Source of the DNA: CALROG01 sp943369755
GTDB lineage: Bacteria; Pseudomonadota; Gammaproteobacteria; Burkholderiales; Burkholderiaceae_C
Assembly: GCA_943369755.1 (NCBI GenBank)
Contig: CALROG020000043.1
Location: 1-29,219, forward strand
DNA: 29,219 nucleotides
Reading direction: 5' to 3'
The notes below the pieces were generated by a model, which was given only the letters and a program-made list of their open reading frames with translations, was not told the DNA's origin and did not search any database. Below are positions 5,816-14,631 of this stretch, one piece after another. The translations under genes and the position numbers were made by a program. Numbering within the stretch: position 1 is the stretch's first letter; the number at the start of each line of letters is the position of its first letter.

Positions 5816-7723
5816 TTAGCGGCAGTAGGCGGAGCAGTACTGCGCAGCCGTCTGGCGTGAGCCGTAGGTCGACAGCACACTGGTCAGGACGCCGCACATG
5901 CGGGCCTGGTTGGTGGGGTCGTTGTTGCACATGTGGCTGTAGGCGGCCTGGCAGTACACATGGACCTGCGGGTCATCGAGCGGGCCGCTGTAGGGGGTGC
6001 AGCTTCCACTTATGCCGCCTGTGCTGCCGCCCGTGCCGGTACCGGTGCCGGTGCCGCCAGTCGTACCGCCTGTGCCGCTGCCAGAACCGGGCGTGTACCC
6101 TGTCGGATAGCCCATGCTGCGAAGCTTCGAAGCGGTGGCAGCCGCTGGCGATATCGTGTACCCAACGTTCATCGCGGTGCCCAGCGCCTCGACCAGTTCG
6201 GCCTCGGTCGGTTGCAAAGCTTGCAGCGCCAGGGCCGTCAGCATGGCGTTGAAGTCACGCGACACCTCGTACATGATGGTGCTGGTCACTTCCCGGCTGC
6301 CGTTCCAGGCCGGTTTGCTGATCGTGCCGCTATACAAACTTGAGTAGCCGCTGCCACGCATCGAGAAGCCCATGGCCGTGCGCGTGCAGGTAGTCGAACA
6401 CAGCTCCAGGTAATAGGAGACGTAGGGAGGACTAACCACCGAACTTTCACGCTGGACCCATCCCACGTAATAGCGAACCGCAGCCACGCCGCTGCCGCCA
6501 CCCGAGCCGGTTCCTGTTCCTGTGCCGGTACCGCCCGTACCTGTGCCCCCCGTCGTGCCCGCCGGCCCGCGCGCCTGCAGCATGTAAGAGCCCAGTTGCG
6601 TGGAGTAGCCTTGCGCGGCGAGGTAATAGGTGCCGCCCACCGTGGGCGTGTATGTGATCTGTGAATCCCTGTTGCTCGGGTAGCTCACATCGTCGTTGCG
6701 CGCGATCTCCCTGCCTGACGCATCCAGCAGGCGCAGGATGGGGTCAGCCAGGGTGCCCAGGCCACCCGTGGCACCTGACAGGTCAAAAATATAGCTTCCA
6801 CCGGCCACCAGCGTGATGGCAAACCAGTCCTGGTCGCCGCCCACTTCGATGGTACTGCCGGTGGGCACGCCGACTGTCAGCCGCGCCGTGGTGGCAATGC
6901 TGCCGGGGATGTCGGTGCCCGTGCTGCCTGTGCTGCCGCCTGTGCTTGTGGTGGGGAAGCTGGGCGCGGACGTGGTGCCCGCGTCTTTCAGCACCCCGCC
7001 AGTCGCCGCGCCGAGAACGTAGACACGCCCGTCCTTCACCGCGACATAGTTGCCGCTCGAATAGCGGCGATACGCATAGCCGTCTTCCACACCGTCTTGC
7101 GTCGTGCCTGAGAAATACTGCGAATAGGAACCCGTGGCCCACGCAGTAACCGTGGGGTACTGCGAGATGGCCGGGGCCGAAGGTGCGGCCGGCGCAGAAG
7201 GCGTGGTGGTGATGCAGTTGGCCGGGTAAACAGTGCACGACAGCGCACTGAGCGTTCCGATGTACAGCACATCGCCGTCGGTGATGTTGCCCGTCACGTA
7301 GACCATGTCAGTCCCGGTGCGCAGGCCCAGGTAGTTGCCGGTGGCGGGGTAGTAGCGGTAGGTGTAACCGCTGATGGTCCCGTTCTGCGAGCTGCCGCCA
7401 AAGTATTGCGGGTAAGTCGATTCAGCCCAGGCCAGCAGTTGCGCCCAGGTGTAAACAGGTTGCGCCTGGGGGGACTGGAGTGGCTTGGCCACTTCAACGC
7501 CAGCCACTTGGGCATACATGGGCGCGAAGGTCTTGGTGCAAACGCCGTCGATGAAGTGGTAACCCGCTTCGAGCGAACCTGCCGACTGGAAACAGGTGGC
7601 CTGGTCTATCGCCGCCTGGGGCTGCTGGAACGACCCGCCGTCACCGGCGCTGCCGCCGCAGGATGCCACCAGTGCGGCGAGCAGGATTGCGGCAAGGCCG
7701 GTGAAGGGGGTGAGGTACTGCAT
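5816..7723 (-). CDS. Large multidomain lipoprotein with PPC domain and YRYYP repeats
   Basis: A protein of 635 residues. The N-terminus has a lipoprotein signal with LVASC at 18-22, so Cys22 would be lipidated; Gly at 23 favours outer-membrane sorting. Two copies of a repeat domain follow at about 92-160 and 190-250, marked by PQYF, GYTYRYYPATGNYLG and GRVYV. Residues about 280-385 match the bacterial pre-peptidase C-terminal (PPC) domain: DQDWFAITLVAGGSYIFDL, ADPILRLLDASG, TYYLAAQGY. Gly/Thr-rich linkers (386-412 and 545-572) flank a domain of unknown type at 413-540. The tail 573-635 has six Cys (575, 591, 599, 610, 630, 634) and is probably disulfide-bonded. It starts 11 bases after the stop of the glycoside hydrolase, which carries the same repeat, so the two are likely one operon and work together at the cell surface. 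No enzymatic motif is recognised. Confidence 0.85.
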   Translation of the reverse strand: MQYLTPFTGLAAILLAALVASCGGSAGDGGSFQQPQAAIDQATCFQSAGSLEAGYHFIDGVCTKTFAPMYAQVAGVEVAKPLQSPQAQPVYTWAQLLAWAESTYPQYFGGSSQNGTISGYTYRYYPATGNYLGLRTGTDMVYVTGNITDGDVLYIGTLSALSCTVYPANCITTTPSAPAAPSAPAISQYPTVTAWATGSYSQYFSGTTQDGVEDGYAYRRYSSGNYVAVKDGRVYVLGAATGGVLKDAGTTSAPSFPTTSTGGSTGSTGTDIPGSIATTARLTVGVPTGSTIEVGGDQDWFAITLVAGGSYIFDLSGATGGLGTLADPILRLLDASGREIARNDDVSYPSNRDSQITYTPTVGGTYYLAAQGYSTQLGSYMLQARGPAGTTGGTGTGGTGTGTGTGSGGGSGVAAVRYYVGWVQRESSVVSPPYVSYYLELCSTTCTRTAMGFSMRGSGYSSLYSGTISKPAWNGSREVTSTIMYEVSRDFNAMLTALALQALQPTEAELVEALGTAMNVGYTISPAAATASKLRSMGYPTGYTPGSGSGTGGTTGGTGTGTGTGGSTGGISGSCTPYSGPLDDPQVHVYCQAAYSHMCNNDPTNQARMCGVLTSVLSTYGSRQTAAQYCSAYCR

Positions 7724-7734
7724 GTTTGTCTTTG

Positions 7735-9714
7735 CTAATAGCCAACTGAAGCGGCCGCATCCAGGAAGCCCCGGAATGAGCCCACGTCCTGGAAGATGAA
7801 CTGCCTGCCGTTGTGCAGGAAGACCCGGCCGTCTTTCGTGCCGAGGTAGGTGTCGTTGGCCGGGTAATACCGGAAGGTATAGCCCGACTGGGTTCCTGGA
7901 GTTGAAGCGCCCGGGAACAATTGCGGGAACGTCGCCTGTGCCCAGTTGAACACGCGGTCCGCGTCCAGCTTAAGCCAGCGTGCATGGCCGGCCGCCAGCG
8001 CCGCCGCGGCCTCAGGTTTGCAATAGACGCCGAAGGTGATCTTCGTGCAGTCCCCCGGATCGGGGAAACCCAGGCCCCAGAAGAAGCCGCCGGCCACCAG
8101 GTCGTTATAGCGGGCGTTCACATTGAAGAACGCTTCGATGACGTTGCGCTGCTGCGTGATGCCCGCAGCCCCGGTGGCACCGGGGGCCATGCTTGCGCCG
8201 AGCCCCGAGCCCTGGAAGAAGGGCCCGGCAAGGTCGTTGGTGTAGCCCCATTCAGAAAAGAAGATCCGCTTGCCCGCGTGGCGCCTTTGCAGTGGCACAA
8301 GGTGCTGCGAAAAGATCGTATCCCACGCGGTTTCGAATTGCGCCACGCTCAGCACCGATGTGGGCGCTGCAGCCGTCAGGTTGAAGTAGGCGCTCAGCGC
8401 AACCACATTGAATCCCAGGTCGTCGAACACGCCATCGAAGGCCGCCACTGTTCCCCTGCCCCCGGCATAGTCCTGAGGGCGCACGATGGATGTCCAGAGC
8501 TGCTCGTAGGTCACGGTGCCGCTGTACTGGGCGCGAACCGCATTGACCATGTTGGTCAGCTCGTTGCGGAAGTGATTGGTGTAGGGTGGTGCCGCCGCAC
8601 GGGTGCGGAACAGGTTGTCCTGCTCGGTCGAGAGCAGGAAGATGTCCACGCCGGTGCGCTGGGCCAGCGCCGCATACTGGACGGCGATCTGGGTGAATGA
8701 ATTCCAGAAGATCGCAACGTTCTGGGCGTGCAGGGGGTGCGATGGCGCCCACCACCAGTCGGCCAGGTTGATGCAGGACTCGACCTGCACCGTGCCGGGG
8801 TTGACGACCGGCTGCCCGAGCAGCCAGCGGTTGGGCTTGTAGGCAGTCGTGCCGCAGCCCGGCGATGCGGGGCTCACGTCCATGATGACCGGGTAGAACT
8901 CGAAGCCAATCGTCACCTTGAATTCCGCGCGCTTGGCGGCACGGATGAAGTCTTCCAGGTCGACGTCATCAAAACTGTAGGGCGCGCCGGTCTGGCCGGC
9001 GGGACGCGGCTTGAGGCGCACCGTCGGGTCGGCCAGGCTGTCGGTGAAGACCGGCAGCGTGATGGCGATCCATTCGACGTTCTGGGTTCGCAGGAATTCG
9101 AAGTAGCGCGTCCTGGCACCCTCCTGCTGCCCGATGGACGCCTTGACCGCATCAAGCGCCTGCATGAGCGAGGCGCGCCCCAGGGCGGCGTCGCCGCTGG
9201 CCTGGTAGGTGGCACTGCTGACCAGCGCAGAACCGCTGGTGGCCACCGCCACCGCCAGCTTCAGGGCCGTGCCGCTTGCCCTGGACATCTGTGACAGGTC
9301 AATGGTGCCGTCCGGCGCGCGCGCGAGGTTGATGTCACCGGCAAAGCCGCTGACGGGCACCAGCGACGTGTCCAGCGACGGCGTGAAGGCCAGGCTGACC
9401 GCGCCGGTGATGGGGTTGGTCGAAAGCCAGAAGCCCGCGCTTGCCAATCTGGTGCCGTTGCCGAGGGTGACGCCTGTGAGCCGCACGGCAGCCAGGTCCC
9501 ATGTGCCAAAGGCGCTGACGGATCGGCTGATCTGGACGCTGGCGCGCTCTGCGGTGATGGTCTCGGGCAAGCCGAAGATTGGCTTGCGAAATCCCGCCAC
9601 ATTGACGCCGTAATTGCTCGTGGCGTGGGCCCCGCGCATGTGCCGAAGGTCCTGCTGGCTAAAGGCGTTGAGGCTGAGAACACACGATAGAAACGCCAAC
9701 AACCAGTTTTTCAC
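7735..9714 (-). CDS. Secreted TIM-barrel glycoside hydrolase (GH113-like) with C-terminal repeat domain
   Basis: A protein of 659 residues with a GTG start at 9714, preceded by AAGGAG at a good spacing. The signal peptide spans about 1-20 (NWLLAFLSCVLSLNAFS). Residues 30-170 form a beta-rich N-terminal region. Residues about 185-580 look like a (beta/alpha)8 barrel of the GH113/GH5 superfamily: NVEWIAITLPVF, FKVTIGFEF, then FLLSTEQD with Glu364 in the place of the acid/base, and IFFSEWGY with Glu488 in the place of the nucleophile. GH113 members cleave beta-mannan, but the substrate here cannot be told. Residues 588-653 are the same repeat as in the lipoprotein next door (FPQLF, GYTFRYYPAN, GRVF). 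The 223 bp upstream, before the glycerate kinase stop, holds the promoter and a weak imperfect hairpin; I see no gene there. Confidence 0.78.
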   Translation of the reverse strand: MKNWLLAFLSCVLSLNAFSQQDLRHMRGAHATSNYGVNVAGFRKPIFGLPETITAERASVQISRSVSAFGTWDLAAVRLTGVTLGNGTRLASAGFWLSTNPITGAVSLAFTPSLDTSLVPVSGFAGDINLARAPDGTIDLSQMSRASGTALKLAVAVATSGSALVSSATYQASGDAALGRASLMQALDAVKASIGQQEGARTRYFEFLRTQNVEWIAITLPVFTDSLADPTVRLKPRPAGQTGAPYSFDDVDLEDFIRAAKRAEFKVTIGFEFYPVIMDVSPASPGCGTTAYKPNRWLLGQPVVNPGTVQVESCINLADWWWAPSHPLHAQNVAIFWNSFTQIAVQYAALAQRTGVDIFLLSTEQDNLFRTRAAAPPYTNHFRNELTNMVNAVRAQYSGTVTYEQLWTSIVRPQDYAGGRGTVAAFDGVFDDLGFNVVALSAYFNLTAAAPTSVLSVAQFETAWDTIFSQHLVPLQRRHAGKRIFFSEWGYTNDLAGPFFQGSGLGASMAPGATGAAGITQQRNVIEAFFNVNARYNDLVAGGFFWGLGFPDPGDCTKITFGVYCKPEAAAALAAGHARWLKLDADRVFNWAQATFPQLFPGASTPGTQSGYTFRYYPANDTYLGTKDGRVFLHNGRQFIFQDVGSFRGFLDAAASVGY

Positions 9715-9937
9715 CCAACTCCTTAAACAGCTCTACGGCAAAGCGAAACGTGAGTCTGGGGAAGTCCGGGGCATCTGCCTATCCCACGAATTGGGTAGCG
9801 CCGAACTGCTGGCGCTGGCTGACGGACAAGAAACAAGAAACTCGACTCCAAGAGACCGAGTATGGCACGGGCTTCGGGTATTCGAACGCCTTCAAGCCGG
9901 GCAGTTTTGCGGGCCCGCGCAGAACAAGCGCGAGCCA

Positions 9938-11284
9938 CTACAAAATTAATAGCGCCCGGAAGTCGTTCACATTGGTGTGGGTGGGCCCGGTCAGCACCAG
10001 GTCGCCCAGCGCACTGAAGTAACCATAGGCGTCGTTGCGGTCCAGGAAGGCCGCTACCTTCAGGCCCTGGCCCATCGCCCGGGCCAATGTGTCGGGTGCC
10101 ACAAAAGCCCCGGCGTTGTCTTCCACGCCGTCAATGCCGTCGGTGTCTGCTGCCAGCGCCCACACACCCGGCTGGCCTTGCAGCGCCTGCGCCAGGCCCA
10201 GGCAAAACTCGCCGGCCCGCCCGCCCCGGCCGGGGCGGGGTTCGCTGCCTTCGCCGCGGCCACGCGGCGCACCCTCTGGCTGCTTGCGTACCGTCACCGT
10301 GGTTTCGCCGCCGCTCAAGATCACGCAGGGCCTGTTCCAGCCGCCGGTGCCGCGCGCCACAGCGCGCGCCAGCGCGGCGTGCACCTTGCCAACCTCGCGC
10401 GACTCGCCTTCGATCTCATCACTCAGGATGTGCGCCTCAAGCCCCGCAGCGCGCGCCACCTCTGCTGCGGCTTGCAGCGACTGCTGGGGCGTGGCGATCA
10501 TGTGCACCGCGTGGCCGTTGAAGGCAGCGTCACCGGGTTTGGGGGTTTCCAGCGTCCCCTGCTCCAACTGGCGCAGCAGCTCGGGCGGCACCGCAATGCC
10601 GTAGCGCAGCAGTATGGCCAGGGCGTCGGCGCAAGTGCTGGCGTCGGGCACGGTGGGGCCACTGGCAATCACGCTCGGGTCGTCGCCCGGCACGTCGCTG
10701 ATGGTCAGCGTCACCACCTGGGCCGGTGCGCAAGCTGCGGCCAGCCGCCCGCCCTTGATGCGCGACAGGTGCTTGCGCACGCAGTTCATTTCGCCAATGC
10801 TGGCACCGCTGTTGAGCAGCGCCTGGTTGATCTGCTGCTTGTCGGCCAGTGTCAGGCCGTGGGCGGGCAGCGTGAGCAGGGCCGAGCCACCGCCAGAAAT
10901 CAGGCACAGCACCAGGTCGTCGGCGCTCAGGCCCTGGGTCAACGCAAGGATGCGTTGCGACGCCGCCAGACCGGCGGCGTCTGGCACCGGGTGCGATGCT
11001 TCCACCAGCTCAATGCGCTGCGCCAGCCCCGCAGGGCGCGGCGGAATGTGGTGGTAGCGCGTGACCACCAAGCCAGACAATGGCGCGTCTGCCGGCCAAT
11101 GCGCCTCTACCGCCTGGGCCATGGAGCCGCCGGCCTTGCCCGCCCCGATAACCACGGTGCGCCCCTTGGGCGGTGGCGGCAAAAAGGCGGCGGTGTTGTG
11201 CAAGGGCAGCGCGCGGCGCACCGCAGCGTTGTACAGATGCTCAAGAAACTGGCGTGGCTGGGTGGCAGGGTCGGGCGTGGTCAT
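9938..11284 (-). CDS. ttuD: Glycerate 2-kinase (GckA/TtuD, MOFRL family)
   Basis: A protein of 448 residues. It belongs to the two-domain glycerate 2-kinase family, often annotated as hydroxypyruvate reductase TtuD: RTVVIGAGKAGGSMAQAVE at 42-60, LISGGGSALL, NCVRKHLSRIKGGRLA, ISDVPGDDPSVIASGPT, and a C-terminal MOFRL part with ILSGGETTVTV, ADTDGIDG and TGPTHTNVNDF. It would phosphorylate D-glycerate at C2, finishing the route from glyoxylate through Gcl and tartronate semialdehyde reductase. Odd: between TVRK and GRGGRAGEF there are about 17 extra residues rich in Pro, Gly and Arg, encoded by a GC-palindromic stretch near 10215-10285. The reading frame stays open. The reductase that would supply glycerate is not in the window. 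Symbols differ between organisms; the product call is firmer than the symbol. Confidence 0.9.
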   Translation of the reverse strand: MTTPDPATQPRQFLEHLYNAAVRRALPLHNTAAFLPPPPKGRTVVIGAGKAGGSMAQAVEAHWPADAPLSGLVVTRYHHIPPRPAGLAQRIELVEASHPVPDAAGLAASQRILALTQGLSADDLVLCLISGGGSALLTLPAHGLTLADKQQINQALLNSGASIGEMNCVRKHLSRIKGGRLAAACAPAQVVTLTISDVPGDDPSVIASGPTVPDASTCADALAILLRYGIAVPPELLRQLEQGTLETPKPGDAAFNGHAVHMIATPQQSLQAAAEVARAAGLEAHILSDEIEGESREVGKVHAALARAVARGTGGWNRPCVILSGGETTVTVRKQPEGAPRGRGEGSEPRPGRGGRAGEFCLGLAQALQGQPGVWALAADTDGIDGVEDNAGAFVAPDTLARAMGQGLKVAAFLDRNDAYGYFSALGDLVLTGPTHTNVNDFRALLIL

Positions 11285-11353
11285 TCAAGTGTCTCCGCCG
11301 GGCATTGTGCCGCCGTAACCGCTTGGTAACTTCAGCCGCCGGTCAAAACAGTT

Positions 11354-12100
11354 TCAACCGGGTGCGCTCAGGTACAGCGCCGCCAGCTCGGCACGCTGCG
11401 TTGCGCCGATGCGCAGGCCGTCACGCAAATAGCCGTCCAGCCCACCATAGTCCTCGTCGACCGCTTGCAACGCGGCGTGCAGAAAGTCGGCCTGAACCTG
11501 CTGCAGCACATGCGCCACATGCGGCGGCAACCATTGCAACTGCGCCTGGCCGCGCAGGCGTTCGTTGGTCAGCAAATAGTCGTGCATCACCACGTCCTGC
11601 GGCACACCCAAGGCATGCAGCAACAGCGCCGCCGCAAAACCGGTGCGGTCTTTGCCGGCGGTGCAATGGAACACGATGGGGGCCTCGTGGGCGTCCAGCG
11701 CATGGGCAAACAGCTCGGCAAAACGCGGCGTGTTGCCACGCACAAAACCGCGGTAGGTATCCTGCATCAGCGCCACGGTTTCGTCGCCGCTGGGTGGCTG
11801 CCCAGCGGCCAGCAAGTCGGACAGCGCTTGCACCACCGTGGGCTCGATCGGCAGTGAATGCACGATGGCGCCGGGGATGGCACAGGCGGCACCGGCGCGC
11901 TCGGCCTCGCCACGCAGGTCCAGCACACGCACCGCCGGGCCGACTGTGCGGGCCAGCGCCTGCAGGTCGGCCGGCGCCAGGTGGGCCAGATGGTCGGAAC
12001 GAAACAGCCGGTGGTGGCGCACGGTGCGCCCGTCGGCGGTGCTGTAGCCGCCAAGGTCACGGAAATTGGGGGCGCCTGAAAGTGCGAGGGGCAAGGTCAT
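11354..12100 (-). CDS. Protein tyrosine/serine phosphatase (Y_phosphatase3 type)
   Basis: A protein of 248 residues from the ATG at 12100 (MTLPLALSGA). The frame is open to 12265, but the family begins at the NFRDLGGY motif (residues 12-19), so the shorter form is chosen. Key parts: RLFRSDHL, RVLDLRGEAER with a candidate general acid Asp61, and the P-loop HCTAGKDRTG at 145-154 with Cys146 and Arg152, the C-x5-R signature of Cys-based phosphatases. No signal peptide. Relatives act on phosphotyrosine or other phosphoesters; the substrate is unknown. It lies 69 bases downstream of nothing on its own strand, and divergent from the Bug gene at 12285, with 184 bp of AT-richer spacer between them. 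Confidence 0.9.
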   Translation of the reverse strand: MTLPLALSGAPNFRDLGGYSTADGRTVRHHRLFRSDHLAHLAPADLQALARTVGPAVRVLDLRGEAERAGAACAIPGAIVHSLPIEPTVVQALSDLLAAGQPPSGDETVALMQDTYRGFVRGNTPRFAELFAHALDAHEAPIVFHCTAGKDRTGFAAALLLHALGVPQDVVMHDYLLTNERLRGQAQLQWLPPHVAHVLQQVQADFLHAALQAVDEDYGGLDGYLRDGLRIGATQRAELAALYLSAPG

Positions 12101-12284
12101 GCCCGCAAGTATCCCCCGTCTTGCGAGCCCACAGGGAAGATTGACGGCCTGCGCCAGGCTGCCAGAGCGCCATTTTTTTCTGGCGAAGCGGCAATGCGTA
12201 TGCACAATGGCGTGCAAATTGCTACAGATTTTGAGGCTCTCTTTATGAGTGGCTTTTTTACACACTGTTTTTGGGGTTCCTCAC

Positions 12285-13262
12285 ATGCACACTCGTCGCA
12301 CATCGCTCCTCTACACAGGCGCGCTCGGCGCCTTGTCCCTCACAGGTCTGGCGCAGGCCCAAGCGAAGTACCCTGATCAACCCATCAAATTCATCGTCGC
12401 GCTGCCTGCGGGTGGCAGCGTCGACATGATTGCGCGCGCACTCGGACAGAAGCTGAGCGCCTCTTTGGGGCAACCGGTCGTGGTCGACAACCGAGGTGGC
12501 GGCTCGGGTCAGATTGGCATGCCGATGGTCGCAAAAGCGCCCGCCGATGGGTACACCCTCACCGTGTCACCGGCTTCCTTCCTCACGACCAACAAAAGCG
12601 TCTTCAAGACACTGCCTTACGACCCGGAGGCTGACTTCCTGCCCGTCAGCCGTTTGGTCAATCAGCCTATGGTCATGATCGTGAAAGACAAGGCGAAGTA
12701 TCCGACGGTAGCCGCATTCATTGCCGCAGCCAAGGCGGCACCGGGCAAGCTCACCTTTGCATCATCTGGCGACGGCAGCCCCCAGCATTTGGGCGGCTTG
12801 ATGTTTGAATCGCGAACACAAACCAAACTCCTGCACGTACCCTATCGCGGAGGCGCATTGGCCATCAACGACACCATCGCAGGCACGGTCGACGCCATGT
12901 TTGCCGTGATGCCCGAAGCCGTGCCTCATGTAAAAGCCGCAACGCTCACCGCGCTTGGCGTGATGAGCCCCACCCGCTCGCCGGTTTTCCCCCAAGTGCC
13001 GACGATGCAAGAGGCTGGTGTGGCTGATCTCACCCTTTCAGCCTGGATAGCACTCCTGGCACCGACCAAAACACCGCGCCCGATCATCGATCAACTCAAC
13101 AAAGCTGTGCTTGCCGCATTCGACCCGGAGTTGCGCGCCAAGCTGGCCGAAAGTGGGATCGAAGTGGCGACCAGCACCCCCGAGGACATGCAGCGCTTAA
13201 TCACACGCGACATCAAAATCCATGCAGATCTGGTGAAAGCGGCAGGGTTGGTTCCACAGTAG
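12285..13262 (+). CDS. Bug/TctC-type (TTT family) solute-binding receptor, second copy
   Basis: A protein of 325 residues. The ATG at 12285 opens a signal peptide (TRRTSLLYTG then a hydrophobic stretch, likely cut after AQA). The mature part carries the family marks: YPDQPIKFIVALPAGGSVD, QPVVVDNRGGGSGQIG, KAPADGYTLT, HVPYRGGALA and FPQVPTMQEAG. No TctA/TctB genes are near. It is only distantly similar to the Bug protein at 4294, so it is not a recent duplicate. It is divergent from the phosphatase gene and convergent with the LivK-like gene; its ligand is unknown, though the neighbourhood makes a purine-derived acid possible. Confidence 0.92.
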   Translation: MHTRRTSLLYTGALGALSLTGLAQAQAKYPDQPIKFIVALPAGGSVDMIARALGQKLSASLGQPVVVDNRGGGSGQIGMPMVAKAPADGYTLTVSPASFLTTNKSVFKTLPYDPEADFLPVSRLVNQPMVMIVKDKAKYPTVAAFIAAAKAAPGKLTFASSGDGSPQHLGGLMFESRTQTKLLHVPYRGGALAINDTIAGTVDAMFAVMPEAVPHVKAATLTALGVMSPTRSPVFPQVPTMQEAGVADLTLSAWIALLAPTKTPRPIIDQLNKAVLAAFDPELRAKLAESGIEVATSTPEDMQRLITRDIKIHADLVKAAGLVPQ

Positions 13263-13264
13263 AC

Positions 13265-13318
13265 GGCGCGCGTCAGGGCAGTTGTAGCCTCATGCGCGTC
13301 TTGCCCGACCAACGCGCC
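13265..13318. other. Long stem-loop between convergent genes
   Basis: GGCGCG at 13265-13270 pairs with CGCGCC at 13313-13318, and GTCAGGGCA at 13272-13280 pairs with TGCCCGAC at 13302-13309 with one bulge. It starts two bases after the Bug stop codon. It has no T-run, so it may stabilise the 3' end rather than terminate. Confidence 0.45.
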
Positions 13319-13343
13319 GGGTTGGTGGCCCAGCACTGGCGTA

Positions 13344-13372
13344 CAGCGCAAGCCAGGCGCTGCTTTTGTTTG
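13344..13372 (+). terminator. Probable Rho-independent terminator after the Bug gene
   Basis: CAGCGC at 13344-13349 and GCGCTG at 13357-13362 make a perfect six-pair stem with a seven-base loop, followed by CTTTTGTTTG. The T-rich tail is on the + strand, so it would stop transcripts of the Bug gene before they enter the convergent LivK-like gene. Confidence 0.6.
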
Positions 13373-13417
13373 TCCCCACTCCGTCTCACTGGAGTTTGCC
13401 GAAGGGGCACGGGCGGG

Positions 13418-14548
13418 TTATTGGCGAATCTTGCCGGTGCCGGTAACGATCGACATCTCGACAAACTTGGAGCCACTGCGCACACCGGGTTTAAAGCCAA
13501 TGCGGTAGCCGCCCATGTCGTAGTTGTCCAGGCCTTCCAGCGCGGCCACAAAGCCTTCACGGCTGGCCTTTGCACCCATGCGGCGCACCGCCTCCACAAT
13601 GACCTTGCCCGCGATGTAGCCCTCCATCATGGCGTAGCTTGGCGGCACCTCCAGGTTGGGCGTCTTGGCCACGGTGTCGGCGAACTCCTTGCTCAGCCGC
13701 CCGGCAACCTTGTAAGGGCTGGGTGTAACCTGCGCAATCGCAATGCCCTGCATGGTTTCTTCACCCAAACGCTGGGCCAGCTGTTCGATGTCTGCACCCG
13801 ACTGGGCAAACAGCTGCGCCGCGCCACCGGCCAGGCGGTACTGCTCAATGAAGCCGGCTGCCGCCGAGCCGGTGGCCAGCATGATGATGGCCTGCGGCGG
13901 AGTCTTCAGAAAAGTTTCAATGGCCGGCGAGACTCGCGCCGAGCCGGCCGGGTAAGTGGCCCGGGCAGCGATGGTGGCACCGGTGCGCTTGGCAATTTCG
14001 TCCACCGCTGCGGTCAGTGCGGCAGCGCCAGGGCCGTCTTCATGGAACACACCCAGGCGGGTAATGCCAACCGTGACCAGATGTTCGGCAATCTTGTTGA
14101 TCTCGTCGCGCAGCCCGGCGCGCACGCTGTACAGGTAGGGCACCTCGGGCCGGATCTCGGTGGTGCGGTAGCCCACCAGCGCGATTTTTTCTTTCTCCAG
14201 GATGCCCGACTTCACCAGCTCGGCAATGCTGCGGTTGCCAAAGTAGCCAGCCAGGGCAATCGGCTTGCTCTCCGCCAGCAGTTGGTTGGTAGCACTGAGG
14301 GTGTCTTCAGGCCGCCCGCCGTCGTCCTTGCGCACCAGGGTAAAAGTGTGTCCGGCCGCGCCACCGGCCTTGTTGACAGCATTGAAAGCCAACTGAAGGC
14401 CCGCCGAGTAGGCGCGGCCCTGGATGGCCTCCAGCCCCGACAGCGGTGCCACCTGGGCAATCACGAGCTGGGCCGCGCTGGCGGCCTGGCAAGCCAGCGC
14501 GAACGCGGCAAGCGCCACACCGCGCACAAAACGTTTTTGTGTGTTCAT
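13418..14548 (-). CDS. LivK-type ABC-transporter substrate-binding protein
   Basis: A protein of 376 residues. The ATG at 14548 follows GAGGAG with an eight-base spacer, a strong ribosome site. Residues 1-25 are a signal peptide cut after ASA. The mature part is a type-1 periplasmic-binding protein of the branched-chain amino acid/amide/urea group: LVIAQVAPLSGLEA, then AYSAGLQLAFNAVN, FTLVRKDDGGRPEDTL, ALAGYFGNRSIAEL, and GVFHEDGPGAAALTAAV. Members bind amino acids, amides, urea or aromatic acids. No LivH/M/G/F genes are in the window, so it must share a transporter or act alone. It is the last of three minus-strand genes, 83 bases after the 8-oxoguanine deaminase gene; the context suggests a purine, ureide or amide ligand. 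Confidence 0.88.
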   Translation of the reverse strand: MNTQKRFVRGVALAAFALACQAASAAQLVIAQVAPLSGLEAIQGRAYSAGLQLAFNAVNKAGGAAGHTFTLVRKDDGGRPEDTLSATNQLLAESKPIALAGYFGNRSIAELVKSGILEKEKIALVGYRTTEIRPEVPYLYSVRAGLRDEINKIAEHLVTVGITRLGVFHEDGPGAAALTAAVDEIAKRTGATIAARATYPAGSARVSPAIETFLKTPPQAIIMLATGSAAAGFIEQYRLAGGAAQLFAQSGADIEQLAQRLGEETMQGIAIAQVTPSPYKVAGRLSKEFADTVAKTPNLEVPPSYAMMEGYIAGKVIVEAVRRMGAKASREGFVAALEGLDNYDMGGYRIGFKPGVRSGSKFVEMSIVTGTGKIRQ

Positions 14549-14631
14549 GTTGTTGTCTCCTCGAAGGCCCCTAACCGGACCGACAACTGAACTCTAGGCG
14601 CTTACGTATCGCTTCGCAATGTGGGCATCAC

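Noticed and set aside
9715..9937. A possible riboswitch or small gene upstream of the glycoside hydrolase
   Set aside because: I compared it with the cyclic-di-GMP (GEMM) pattern because of a CGCAAAA segment, but the paired core is missing; only a weak imperfect hairpin remains.
9977..11329. A 450-codon plus-strand frame opposite glycerate kinase
   Set aside because: Mirror of a well-supported gene in high-GC DNA; composition is typical of antisense frames.
12190..12206. A fourth operator-like site (GCGTATGCACAA) upstream of the second Bug gene
   Set aside because: It lacks the GTATAC core and its arms are not symmetric with the three good sites.
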